NCBI RefSeq assembly: GCF_000422625.1
Contig: NZ_AUGK01000009.1
Span: forward strand, 62,001 to 126,000
Length of the DNA: 64,000 nt
Direction of reading: 5' to 3'
Source of the DNA: Adlercreutzia mucosicola DSM 19490
GTDB lineage: Bacteria; Actinomycetota; Coriobacteriia; Coriobacteriales; Eggerthellaceae
Shown here: one piece after another, positions 1-7,931 of the stretch
Layout of the letters: every line of letters begins with the position of its first letter
How positions within the stretch are numbered: the first letter of the stretch is position 1
Notes under the pieces: generated by a model
The model's database searches: none
Told to the model about the DNA's origin: nothing
The model's input: only the letters and a program-made list of their open reading frames with translations
Made by a program: the position numbers and the translations under genes

Positions 1-595
1 CTCCTCGCTCGACCATGGTTGTGCCAACTTTGGCCGCCCCGATTACTACACCGAGCTGGTGGAGGATATGCAGGCTGTTCCCGTGGACGATCCGGCGGGC
101 GGCACGGTGCGCATGTGCACCGTGGCCGAGCGCATGCCCTCCCAGGTGTTTGCCGCCAGCACGTTGGACGGCCTGGCTGATATGCTCGGCTATACGGGCG
201 AGACCAAGGAGGCCTTCCTGGCCAGCATCGAGCGCTATAACGAACTGTGCCACGCCGGCGAGGATAGCGATTTCGGCAAGGACGCGGTACTGATGACCCC
301 CATCGAGAATCCCCCGTTCTATGGCTGCGGCAATGCCGCGGCCGAGGGCTTCGGCGCCAACAAGCGCACCATGGGCGTGAGCCTGGTCACGCTGACCGGC
401 CTTGAGACCAACGGCGATTTGCAGGTGGTGAACCAGAACTACGAGCCCATTCCCGGTCTGTACGCCGCAGGCAACACCCTGGGCGGCCGTTACGGCTTGC
501 AGTACACTACGCCCTTCGCCGGCAACTCTATCGGTATGGCCATGACCCATGGCCGTGTGGCCGGCAAGCTGATCACCGGCCAGGAAGTGCTGTAG
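1..595 (+). CDS. FAD-dependent fumarate-reductase-like oxidoreductase, C-terminal part
   Basis: Partial gene, open at the left edge; the reading frame runs from base 2 to the TAG at 593-595, about 197 residues. The C-terminus carries the FAD-binding signature of the fumarate reductase/flavocytochrome c flavoprotein family (GLYAAGNTLGGRYGLQYTTP, then FAGNSIGMAMTHGRVAGKL). Members reduce or isomerise small organic acids or dietary electron acceptors, often at the cell surface. The substrate cannot be deduced because the N-terminus, with any Tat signal and the dinucleotide motif, is outside the window. The gene converges on a membrane LuxR regulator at 920-2383, a pairing repeated at 25.6-28.8 kb. 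A strong hairpin follows at 654-700. Confidence 0.85.
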   Translation, partial: SSLDHGCANFGRPDYYTELVEDMQAVPVDDPAGGTVRMCTVAERMPSQVFAASTLDGLADMLGYTGETKEAFLASIERYNELCHAGEDSDFGKDAVLMTPIENPPFYGCGNAAAEGFGANKRTMGVSLVTLTGLETNGDLQVVNQNYEPIPGLYAAGNTLGGRYGLQYTTPFAGNSIGMAMTHGRVAGKLITGQEVL

Positions 596-653
596 CTCGC
601 TGAATGCTCTTTCGGCGAAGGCGCCAGGTTTCGCGCCCTCGCATTCTCTTCTG

Positions 654-700
654 GGCCCCGCCCTGAACCGGCCTCCCTCCCTCCGGTTCGGGGCGGGGCC
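654..700. terminator. GC-rich hairpin after flavoprotein gene
   Basis: Arms 654-671 and 683-700 pair over 17 of 18 positions around an 11-base loop. It starts 58 bases after the flavoprotein stop. There is no T-run, so it may act as a bidirectional transcript end or mRNA stabiliser rather than a classic intrinsic terminator. Confidence 0.55.
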
Positions 701-739
701 ATGTAGCATGAGAGGTGCCCAAGGAGGCAAAAAGGGGTC

Positions 740-848
740 GAAAACGGGAGTTATGAGCGTCTAGAGGCTGGGAAATCCTCGAGAAATAATGATTTTCATT
801 CAATATGGGGGAAATTGGGGCTCCCGAACGCTCATAACTCCCGTTTTC
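740..848. repeat. Long inverted repeat, 20-bp perfect arms
   Basis: Arms 740-759 and 829-848 are exact reverse complements over 20 bp (core CGGGAGTTATGAG), separated by 69 bp of AT-richer sequence. It lies in the 324-bp gap between two convergent genes. The T-run expected of a terminator is absent. It is one of several such structures in the window, each with its own arm sequence. Confidence 0.85.
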
Positions 849-919
849 ATGCGGAATCGGCGCGGCTCGTCGGCTGGCGCGCCCAATGGCGGCCAGCGAG
901 AGCGGGGGTTGGGGCTTTC

Positions 920-2383
920 CTAGCGTTGGAACAGATCGAGAAGCTCGGTTCGCGAATGCACACCGAGCTTCTCGTATATATGGCGCACGTGCACTTTCAC
1001 GGTCTCCTTCGATACATACAGCTCGCCTGCGATGTAGGTGGCGGTGCGCCCGCGAGCAAGCAAGCCGAGCACCTCGCTCTCGCGGGGAGACAGGCCGTGC
1101 TGCTCGCTCAACTGCGCACAGCGGGCATCAAGCGGGTCGACTGCGGGGGCTTCGCGGTCCTCGCCGCTGTCCTCGGGCGCTGGTGCGGTGGGCGCGCCCG
1201 ACCGAGCGCTTCCCCGGGCGAAGGCTACCGTGGCCAGCGCCACGAGGTAGCCGACGAACAAGGTAAGCGACACGGTGGTCTTCGCTAGGTCGCTCAGCAG
1301 GGGGCTGGCGAAGATTCCGCCGCCCAGCGCCACGGTGGCAAGAACGATGGAGAGACACCAGCGCCGGGCTGCCGAGGCGCAGTGTTCCTTGTCGGCCTGC
1401 AAAGGGCCGGTAAAGGCGTACAGGTACCATCCCGTCAAGGTGGCGAAGAAGGCGAATCCGACACCGGTGAGAACGCCGAGCACCGTGCCGACGACACCGT
1501 CGGGCTGCACGGGCGCGAAGCAGGGGATGGAGGGGAGGGCGGCCATGATCGGGCAGAGGGCGGAAAAGATCGTGCGGAGCCGTGACGGTTGCGGCAGGGC
1601 GAGGGCGACCAGTCCCAGCATGCCGGAGCAGAGAGCGAAGCCCAGGAAGACGCCGCGCGATATGGTTTCGGCGTGCACGAAGCCGTCGGCAGGATGGGGC
1701 GTGCCGCAGGTGAAGCCGAGCACGACGCAGCAGATGAGGGCACCACCCAGAGGGGGCCACAGCGCCGGCGCGCCGCTGCTATGCGCCGGCGCTGTGGCCT
1801 CGTCGTCGCGCCGCCGACTTCGGGCCCTAAGCGTCAAGGCGCAGCCGCCCAGCGGCGTGAGGACGTTCATACCCAGCATGACGGCGGTGCTCGCAAAGGA
1901 GAAGCAGGCGATGGCGATGAGGGAGGCCAGGGCAAGGGCCCAGCTGACAGTTGCGAGCACGGCGGTCGGGGCCAGGAAGGCCAAAAGGTCGCGCCATCTG
2001 GCGATAAGGGCGATGCCGCCGATGCCATAGGCGATGCCGGCGATGGCGAAGCACAGGCCGAACCCCTCGTTCGGCGCGTTCAGCCCGATGCCCGCGAACA
2101 GGACTGCCGCTGCCCACGCCGCTGCTCCCGTCGTGGGGGAGATCAGGGATGTCGGCAGCTTTCTCAGCGTGGTGGCGAGCAGAAGTCCGCTGCCGACAAG
2201 CAGGCCGGCACCCACGCCCGCGACCAGTGGCAGAAAGCCCGCGGGCCGATCGAGGGCAATCAGGCAGCCGAGGATAGAGGCGCCTGATGAGAGCAGGGTC
2301 GCCGTGGCATTGGTCAGCAGTAATCCCAGGGCCACGACGCCGATCCCGATGGACTGCAGGCGCGGGCTGCCCTCATTCACCAT
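920..2383 (-). CDS. Membrane-anchored LuxR-family transcriptional regulator
   Basis: 487 residues. Roughly the first 400 residues form about a dozen hydrophobic segments. The last 65 form a LuxR/GerE helix-turn-helix (LSPRESEVLGLLARGRTATY, then a VSKETVKVHVRHIYEKLGVHSR recognition region). This membrane-sensor-plus-HTH design is common in Eggerthellaceae, where such genes often sit beside flavoprotein reductases or transporters. Start chosen at 2383, preceded by GGAGAGGAG. The first 11 bases overlap the end of queH, so it is probably the last gene of a ferritin-queH-luxR transcript. It converges on the flavoprotein gene at 1-595, a candidate target. The ligand is unknown. Confidence 0.85.
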   Translation of the reverse strand: MVNEGSPRLQSIGIGVVALGLLLTNATATLLSSGASILGCLIALDRPAGFLPLVAGVGAGLLVGSGLLLATTLRKLPTSLISPTTGAAAWAAAVLFAGIGLNAPNEGFGLCFAIAGIAYGIGGIALIARWRDLLAFLAPTAVLATVSWALALASLIAIACFSFASTAVMLGMNVLTPLGGCALTLRARSRRRDDEATAPAHSSGAPALWPPLGGALICCVVLGFTCGTPHPADGFVHAETISRGVFLGFALCSGMLGLVALALPQPSRLRTIFSALCPIMAALPSIPCFAPVQPDGVVGTVLGVLTGVGFAFFATLTGWYLYAFTGPLQADKEHCASAARRWCLSIVLATVALGGGIFASPLLSDLAKTTVSLTLFVGYLVALATVAFARGSARSGAPTAPAPEDSGEDREAPAVDPLDARCAQLSEQHGLSPRESEVLGLLARGRTATYIAGELYVSKETVKVHVRHIYEKLGVHSRTELLDLFQR

Positions 2384-3230
2384 GATCTCCTCTCCGTTGC
2401 CCCCGCAGGGCCTTCAGGGCGGCGCGCTTTCTCGCCTGCCTGTCGGCGTAGGCCTGCTTCTCGGCCCGTTTGCGGGCGCGCTCGGCCTCTTCGGCGGCGC
2501 GCTCGGCAGCCCGGGCCGCCTTCGCGGCCTCGCGGGCGGCGCGGCGGGCGGCGGCGCGCTCTTCGCGCTCGGCGGCGGCCTCTGCCTCGGAGAAACGGCA
2601 GCCGCAGTAGTTCTGGCGGTACATGCCGCCCTCCCGCGAGCGGCGCGTGGCCTCGTCGTAGAAGGGGCGGTAATCCTCGAAGTGGGCCTCAATGCCCGCG
2701 CACTCGCAGGCCCGCTCCAATTCCTCCCGGATGATGCGGGTGTACTGGTAGGGGCTCACGGAGAGCGTGGCGCCCAGGGCGTCGAAGCCGTGCTCGGCGG
2801 CGTAGCGGGCCGCCTCCGTGAAGCGCAGCCGGTAGCAGGCGCGGCAACGGGCCTCCCGGGCGATGCGGGCTTCGGAGGGGCCGTCGGCTGCGGCCCCGTC
2901 GCCTTCCCGGGCCGCCCGGGCCTCGGAGTCGGTCTCGCCTCTCCCGTCGCCCTCCTCGTTGCAGATCACGCCGAACTTGGCTTCGGCCGCGTTTCCGATG
3001 CGACCCACCACGGCCTCCCAGGCTTCCGCGTCGTAGGCACCTTCCGCCACCGCCACCTCTTCTTCGGCGGCCCAGGCCCGCAGGGTGGCCAGGCGCCGAG
3101 CGTATTCCTCGGCGGGGTGGATGTTCGAGTTCGCGTAGAAGATGACAGGCTCGATGCCCTCCGAGCGCAAAATGCGGACCGGCTCCAAGGAGCACGGTCC
3201 GCAACAGGCATGTAGCAGGATGCGCTGCAA
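2373..3230 (-). CDS. queH: Epoxyqueuosine reductase QueH
   Basis: 285 residues, DUF208/QueH family, which carries out the last step of queuosine synthesis (epoxyqueuosine to queuosine in tRNA) using an Fe-S/metal site. Visible signatures are the N-terminal LLHACCGPCS motif, then CRACYRLRF, a SVSPYQYTRI segment and a late YCGCRFSE cysteine pair. Two additions make it longer than usual: a roughly 35-residue Gly/Ala/Glu-rich insertion before CRACY, and a C-terminal tail of about 70 Ala/Arg/Glu residues likely to form a charged helix. It lies 12 bases after ferritin and overlaps the LuxR regulator by 11 bases. Confidence 0.9.
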   Translation of the reverse strand: MQRILLHACCGPCSLEPVRILRSEGIEPVIFYANSNIHPAEEYARRLATLRAWAAEEEVAVAEGAYDAEAWEAVVGRIGNAAEAKFGVICNEEGDGRGETDSEARAAREGDGAAADGPSEARIAREARCRACYRLRFTEAARYAAEHGFDALGATLSVSPYQYTRIIREELERACECAGIEAHFEDYRPFYDEATRRSREGGMYRQNYCGCRFSEAEAAAEREERAAARRAAREAAKAARAAERAAEEAERARKRAEKQAYADRQARKRAALKALRGQRRGDHGE

Positions 3231-3242
3231 GGGTGCCCGGCT

Positions 3243-3758
3243 CTACTCGGCGGCCAGGGGGCTCGGCGTCGAGTACACGCGGGCGGCGCACTCGCGATCC
3301 AGGTCGTAGAGGCCCTTCGGGTCACCGCCGAACAGCTTCATGTTGGTGATCATGGTGTCAGCGTTGTCCTCTTCCTCCATCTGCTCGTCGATGAACCAGC
3401 CCAAGAACTTCTGGGCGCGGTAGTCGTGGGCCTCAAGCGCCGCGGCGTAGATGTCGTGGATGAGCGAGGTCACGTACTGCTCGTGCTCCATGGCGGCCTC
3501 CAGCGGCTCCAGGAAGTTCGCGAAGGTCACCTCGGGCTGGTCGATGGCCAAAAGGCGCACCTTCTCGCCGTTCTCGTGCAGGTACTTGCGGAAGATCAGC
3601 GCGTGGTCGCGCTCCTCGGCGGCCTGGATCTCGAAATAGTTGGCGTAGCCGGACAGGCCCTCCTCCTCGTAGTAGTCGGCGAAGGCGAGATACAGATAGG
3701 CGCTGTAGAGCTCCTTGTTGATCTGGTCGTTGATGAGCTCGTAGACCTTGGCGTCCAT
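3243..3758 (-). CDS. ftnA: Ferritin (iron storage)
   Basis: 171 residues, the normal length of a bacterial non-haem ferritin. The four-helix ferritin fold is recognisable, with ferroxidase-centre residues in LYSAYLYLAFADYYEEEG and the AAEERDHALIF segment (ExxH) and a later EEEDNAD acidic patch. The enzyme oxidises Fe(II) and stores it as a mineral core in a 24-mer, protecting the anaerobe from iron-driven oxidative stress. It has its own start at 3758 with an AGGA-type ribosome site. First gene of the minus-strand group ferritin-queH-luxR. A short perfect palindrome at 3791-3802 and a hairpin at 3839-3867 lie in its upstream region. Confidence 0.93.
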   Translation of the reverse strand: MDAKVYELINDQINKELYSAYLYLAFADYYEEEGLSGYANYFEIQAAEERDHALIFRKYLHENGEKVRLLAIDQPEVTFANFLEPLEAAMEHEQYVTSLIHDIYAAALEAHDYRAQKFLGWFIDEQMEEEDNADTMITNMKLFGGDPKGLYDLDRECAARVYSTPSPLAAE

Positions 3759-3790
3759 GAAACGTCCTTTCTCCTTTTCGGCAGTTCTTT

Positions 3791-3867
3791 CGGCAGCTGC
3801 CGTCGATGGGTCCGATTGCGCGCAACAGGATACCCCAAACGCCTTAATCCATGTGAAGATAAGGCGT
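3791..3867. promoter_or_regulatory. Palindrome and hairpin between ferritin and ABC transporter
   Basis: In the divergent gap, 3791-3802 is a perfect 12-bp palindrome (CGGCAGCTGCCG), 33 bp before the ferritin start. 3839-3846 and 3860-3867 form an 8-bp stem (ACGCCTTA/TAAGGCGT). Both could be operators or leader structure. No known iron-regulator box was recognised. Confidence 0.35.
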
Positions 3868-3957
3868 ATTTCAATGAGAAAATCCGTCGTATTTTAACGA
3901 ATATGCGACCGCTGCATCACAATAGGTGAGATTTTGAGAAGAGGAAGAGAGCCGCAT

Positions 3958-6900
3958 ATGCTGCAGCTGAGAGATATTTGCAAATCTTACCGCACGGGCG
4001 ACTTCACCCAGGTCGCTTTGGACAACGTGTCCATTTCGTTCCGCGACAACGAGTTCGTGGCCATCCTCGGCCCTTCGGGCTCGGGCAAGACCACGCTTTT
4101 GAACGTGATGGGCGGCTTGGATCACTACGATTCCGGCAACATGATCGTGGACGGTATCTCCACCCACCAGTACAAGGACCGCGATTGGGACACCTTCCGC
4201 AACAACCGCATCGGGTTTGTGTTCCAGAGCTACAACCTCATTCCGCACCAGACCATCCTGCAAAACGTGGAGCTGGCCCTAACGTTGTCGGGCGTGGGCC
4301 GCGCCGAGCGCACGCGCCGCGCCAAGGAGGCCCTGGCCTCGGTGGGGCTTGCCGAGCATGTGAACAAGAAGCCGAGCCAGCTGTCGGGCGGCCAGATGCA
4401 GCGCGTGGCCATCGCCCGCGCCCTCATCAACGACCCGGAGATCGTGCTGGCCGACGAGCCCACCGGCGCACTCGACTCCAAAACCTCGGTGCAGATCATG
4501 GACCTGCTGACCCAGATCGCCAAGGATCGCCTGGTCATCATGGTTACCCACAACCCCGAGCTCGCGGCCCAGTACGCCACGCGCACGGTGAACCTGGCCG
4601 ACGGCGTCATCCGCTCGGATACCGATCCCTACTTCCCCACGGAAGAGGAGATGCACTTGTCGCGCAAGCCGGTGCGCCGCACGTCCATGAGCTTCCTCAC
4701 GGCGCTGGCCCTGTCCTTCAACAACCTCATGACCAAGAAGGGCCGCACCATCATGACGGCCTTCGCCGGCTCCATCGGCATCATGGGCATCGCCGCCATT
4801 TTGGCTCTGGCCAACGGCGTGGACAACTACATCGAGAAGACCGAGGAGGAGACGCTGTCGGTGTACCCGCTGCAGATCATGTCCACGGGCTTCGACATGA
4901 GCGCGCTCATGACCATGTCCACGGGCGGCGACGCCGACGACGCCGGTGATGCCGAAGGCACCGAGGGCGCGGCCGAAGGCGCTGCCGACGCCGCCGATGC
5001 CCTGGAGGCCGCCGGCGTGAAGGGCGGCACCTACGGCGACGAGAACGACCCGACCACCCACACCACGGTGCCCGAGACGCGCATGGTCACCGACATGTTC
5101 GCCAGCCTGGAGAACAACGATCTGGCCGCGCTGAAGCTGTTCTTCGACGAGGGCGGCAACGGCATCAACGACTACGTGAACTCCATCGAGTACCGCTACA
5201 ACGTCACCCCGCAGGTCTTCTCCGGCAACACCGAGGAAGAGGTGCGTCAGATCAACCCCGACACCACCTTCGAGGCCTTCGGCATGGGCGGCGGCTCGTC
5301 GTCGAACTCGCTCATGTCCACCATGTACAGCACCAACGTGTTCAACGAGATGATGGGCAACTCGTCCATCGTGGAGGACCAGTACGACGTGAAGGCTGGC
5401 CGCTGGCCTTCCGCCTACAACGAGTGCGTCATCGTGCTCACGGCCCGCGGCACCCTGCCCGACATCGTCACCTATGCCCTCGGCCTGCGCGACCACGCCA
5501 CACTGGAGGACATGATCGACCAGTTCATGAACGAGGAAGAGGTTACCCCGCCCGACGACAAGCTGGAATTCACCTACGACGAGCTGATGGCTGTGCCCCT
5601 GAAGATGGTGAATGCCGCCGACTTCTACACCTACGACGCCGAGAACAAGGTGTGGGTGGACAAGACCGGCGATACCGAGTACATGCGCTCGCTCGTGAAC
5701 GCCGGCGAGGACCTGAAGATCGTGGGCGTGGTGCAGCCGAAGCCCGACGCGAAGGCCACGGCGCTGTCCATCGGCATCTACTACACGCCGGAGCTGACGC
5801 GCCACATCATCGACGCGGCCAAGGAATCGCCCATCGTGCAGGAGCAGCTGAACTACCCCGACGTGGACGTGTTCAACGGCAAGCAGTTCGCCGCCGAGGA
5901 CGATGAGGGCTCGTCGGGCTTCAACATGGACTCCCTGTTCACCGTGGACGAGGAGGCGCTGCAGAACGCCTTCAAGTTCGATGAGTCGAAGATCGCTGTG
6001 GACACGAGCTCCATCAGCGGAGGTTTGTCCGCCGGCGATCTGCCGGCCGCGCCGTCGCTGGATCCGAGCGCGCTGAACCTGGATCTGTCGTCGGCCTTCA
6101 GCGAGGAGGCCATGGGCGAGATGATGGGGGCCGCCATGGCCGGCTACACCCAGGCGCTGGGGAAGGCCTACGCCGACGCCGTGGCCTCGGGCACGCCGCC
6201 CGATTTTCAGCAGCTCGCCCAGACCACCCTGGAGACCTACGTGCGCGGAGCCGAGATGCAGGCGATTATGAACCAGTACGCGACCAAGATCGTGGACGCC
6301 AACGCCATGCAACAGGAGATGGCCGGCAAGATATCGGCTGCTCTGGAGCAGTCCATGGCCGCCTACATGCAAGAGGCCATGGGCGTTATCGGCGCGAAGA
6401 CCGAGGCCTCGGTGCAGCAGGTGATGGGCCAGCTGCAGGCGAACATCCCCCTGGCCATGTCGGTGGACACCGCGGCCTTCCAGAACGCCTTCCAAATGAA
6501 GATGACCGAGGACGAGCTGCGCGAGCTGATTCTGTCGCTCATGACCGACGGCACGCGCTCGCTGGACGGCAACTTGGCGAAGCTGGGTTACGCCGATCTG
6601 GCCAAGCCCTCAGAGATCGAGATCTACCCCGATAACTTCGAGGATAAACAGCAGGTCATCGCCATTCTGGACGATTACAACAACCGCATGGTGGCCTCGG
6701 GCCAGGACGACAAGAAGATCTCCTACACCGACTTCGTGGGCACCTTGATGAAATCGGTCACCACCATCGTGGACATGATCAGCTACGTGCTCATCGCGTT
6801 CGTGGCCATCTCGCTCGTGGTGTCGTCCATCATGATCGGCATCATCACCTACATCTCGGTGCTCGAGCGCAAGAAGGAGATCGGCATCCTGCGCGCCATC

Positions 6901-7179
6901 GGCGCGTCGAAGGGCGATATCTCGCGTGTGTTCAACGCCGAGACCATCATCGAGGGATTGGTGGCGGGTCTGATCGGTGTCGGGTTCGTGGCGCTGGTGT
7001 GCATCCCGGTGAACGCGCTGGTGTACTCGCTTTTGGATGTGCCCGATGTGGCGCTGCTGCCCTGGGCCGCTGCGGCCATCCTCGTGGGCATCAGCGTGTT
7101 CTTGTCGTTCATCGCGGGTCTGTTCCCCGCCATGGCCGCCGCCCGCAAGGACCCGGTGGAGGCACTGCGCTCGGAATAG
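3958..7179 (+). CDS. Fused ABC exporter, ATPase plus FtsX/MacB-type permease
   Basis: 1073 residues from ATG 3958, which has GAGGAAGAG upstream; a TTG at 3934 in frame is less likely. Residues 1-225 are a MacB/LolD-type ATPase (Walker A GPSGSGKTT, signature LSGGQMQRVAIARAL, Walker B VLADEPTGALDS). A first membrane helix follows near residues 255-285. A very long extracytoplasmic region of about 600 residues comes next, including an acidic Ala/Gly segment and a Met/Ala/Gln-rich helical stretch. The C-terminus has an FtsX domain with three membrane helices (motif ERKKEIGILRAIGASKGDI). MacB-type transporters use mechanotransmission to expel peptides, lipoproteins or drugs. The substrate is unknown and no partner membrane-fusion gene is adjacent. 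Confidence 0.9.
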   Translation: MLQLRDICKSYRTGDFTQVALDNVSISFRDNEFVAILGPSGSGKTTLLNVMGGLDHYDSGNMIVDGISTHQYKDRDWDTFRNNRIGFVFQSYNLIPHQTILQNVELALTLSGVGRAERTRRAKEALASVGLAEHVNKKPSQLSGGQMQRVAIARALINDPEIVLADEPTGALDSKTSVQIMDLLTQIAKDRLVIMVTHNPELAAQYATRTVNLADGVIRSDTDPYFPTEEEMHLSRKPVRRTSMSFLTALALSFNNLMTKKGRTIMTAFAGSIGIMGIAAILALANGVDNYIEKTEEETLSVYPLQIMSTGFDMSALMTMSTGGDADDAGDAEGTEGAAEGAADAADALEAAGVKGGTYGDENDPTTHTTVPETRMVTDMFASLENNDLAALKLFFDEGGNGINDYVNSIEYRYNVTPQVFSGNTEEEVRQINPDTTFEAFGMGGGSSSNSLMSTMYSTNVFNEMMGNSSIVEDQYDVKAGRWPSAYNECVIVLTARGTLPDIVTYALGLRDHATLEDMIDQFMNEEEVTPPDDKLEFTYDELMAVPLKMVNAADFYTYDAENKVWVDKTGDTEYMRSLVNAGEDLKIVGVVQPKPDAKATALSIGIYYTPELTRHIIDAAKESPIVQEQLNYPDVDVFNGKQFAAEDDEGSSGFNMDSLFTVDEEALQNAFKFDESKIAVDTSSISGGLSAGDLPAAPSLDPSALNLDLSSAFSEEAMGEMMGAAMAGYTQALGKAYADAVASGTPPDFQQLAQTTLETYVRGAEMQAIMNQYATKIVDANAMQQEMAGKISAALEQSMAAYMQEAMGVIGAKTEASVQQVMGQLQANIPLAMSVDTAAFQNAFQMKMTEDELRELILSLMTDGTRSLDGNLAKLGYADLAKPSEIEIYPDNFEDKQQVIAILDDYNNRMVASGQDDKKISYTDFVGTLMKSVTTIVDMISYVLIAFVAISLVVSSIMIGIITYISVLERKKEIGILRAIGASKGDISRVFNAETIIEGLVAGLIGVGFVALVCIPVNALVYSLLDVPDVALLPWAAAAILVGISVFLSFIAGLFPAMAAARKDPVEALRSE

Positions 7180-7280
7180 GGGGCGTAAGGCCGGGGTCCG
7201 CGGGAGCGTGAGGGCCGCGGGAGCTTTTTTGGGGCTGCGAGAGTCGCGGAGGCTGCGAGGGCCGCGGGAACCAGGGGAGT

Positions 7281-7354
7281 CGCGGGAACCAAACCGGGCG
7301 TTTGCGACAGGTGTTGGAGGCAAGCGGGCGCAAAAGGCCGGTTTGGTTCCCGCG
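7281..7354. repeat. Inverted repeat, 17-bp perfect arms
   Basis: Arms 7281-7297 and 7338-7354 are exact reverse complements (CGCGGGAACCAAACCGG), spacer 40 bp. The left side, 7284-7309, also matches the layout GGGAACCAAA-7N-TTTGCGACA found again at 7431-7456 and, inverted, at 7359-7384. It is the first half of a composite repeat cluster between convergent genes. Confidence 0.85.
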
Positions 7355-7358
7355 GGTG

Positions 7359-7463
7359 TGTCGCAAAGAGGCACTTTGGTTCCCAAGGCCGGCAAAAGGC
7401 CTGGTCGATTTCAACCGAAAATGAGCGCAAGGGAACCAAAGTGCCTCTTTGCGACATTTTTTC
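7359..7463. terminator. Giant hairpin with 26-bp perfect arms and T-run
   Basis: Arms 7359-7384 and 7431-7456 are exact 26-bp reverse complements separated by 46 bp, and six Ts follow (7458-7463). It could act as the transcription terminator of the ABC exporter, but the arms are far longer than an intrinsic terminator needs. The spacer contains AAAAGGCCTGGTC (7394-7406), which recurs at 11823-11835 inside another inverted repeat. A further half motif, TTTGGTTCCC, lies at 7489-7498. Confidence 0.8.
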
Positions 7464-7515
7464 CAATGGAGATGGCGCAGAAGGCGGCTTTGGTTCCCTC
7501 GCTTGGTTCGGGATC

Positions 7516-7887
7516 TTACTGGTCGTTGCCCACAAGCCCGTTCACGAGGGCCGACACGATGGAGATGACGATGGATGCCACGAAGGCGCTGCCGAAGCTG
7601 GCGATGTAGAAGCCGGCGCCGAACAGCCCGTTGGCGAGCCAGGCAGCCAGGTAGAGCAAAAGCGTGTTCACGATGAGGTAGAAGATGCCCAGGGTGAGCA
7701 CGGTCACCGGAAGCGACAGCACCTGCAGAATCGGCTTGATGGACATGTTCACAAGCGACAGGATGAGCGCGAACAGCGCGATGCCCACCCACGAGGCGCC
7801 CCCGCTGATGATCTCGATGCCGGGCACGATCCACACGGCGGCAGCGACAGCGATGGCGGTTACGATCCAGCGAATGATGAAGTTCAT
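7516..7887 (-). CDS. Phage-holin-IV-like small membrane protein
   Basis: 123 residues, start 7887 with a strong AAGGAGG. It is made almost entirely of four hydrophobic helices and resembles the PF04020 family (mycobacterial 4-TMS phage holin, superfamily IV), with the typical N-terminal RWIVTAIAVAAAVWIVPGI and a central NMSIKPILQVLSLPVTVLTL segment. Most chromosomal members are not phage genes and have no assigned role; a function in envelope physiology is only guessed. It is divergent from the methyltransferase gene, the two starts being 45 bp apart. No phage genes are nearby. Confidence 0.75.
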   Translation of the reverse strand: MNFIIRWIVTAIAVAAAVWIVPGIEIISGGASWVGIALFALILSLVNMSIKPILQVLSLPVTVLTLGIFYLIVNTLLLYLAAWLANGLFGAGFYIASFGSAFVASIVISIVSALVNGLVGNDQ

Positions 7888-7931
7888 AAATGCCTCCTTT
7901 TCCAGTGATCCCATTATGTCAAAATGAGAGT

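Noticed and set aside
7281-7463. CRISPR-like array or retron at the 26-bp modules
   Set aside because: Only three copies, one inverted, no regular spacers, and no cas or reverse-transcriptase gene nearby.
7516-7887. Prophage remnant based on the holin-like gene
   Set aside because: Four-helix PF04020 proteins are common on chromosomes and no other phage gene or attachment site is present.
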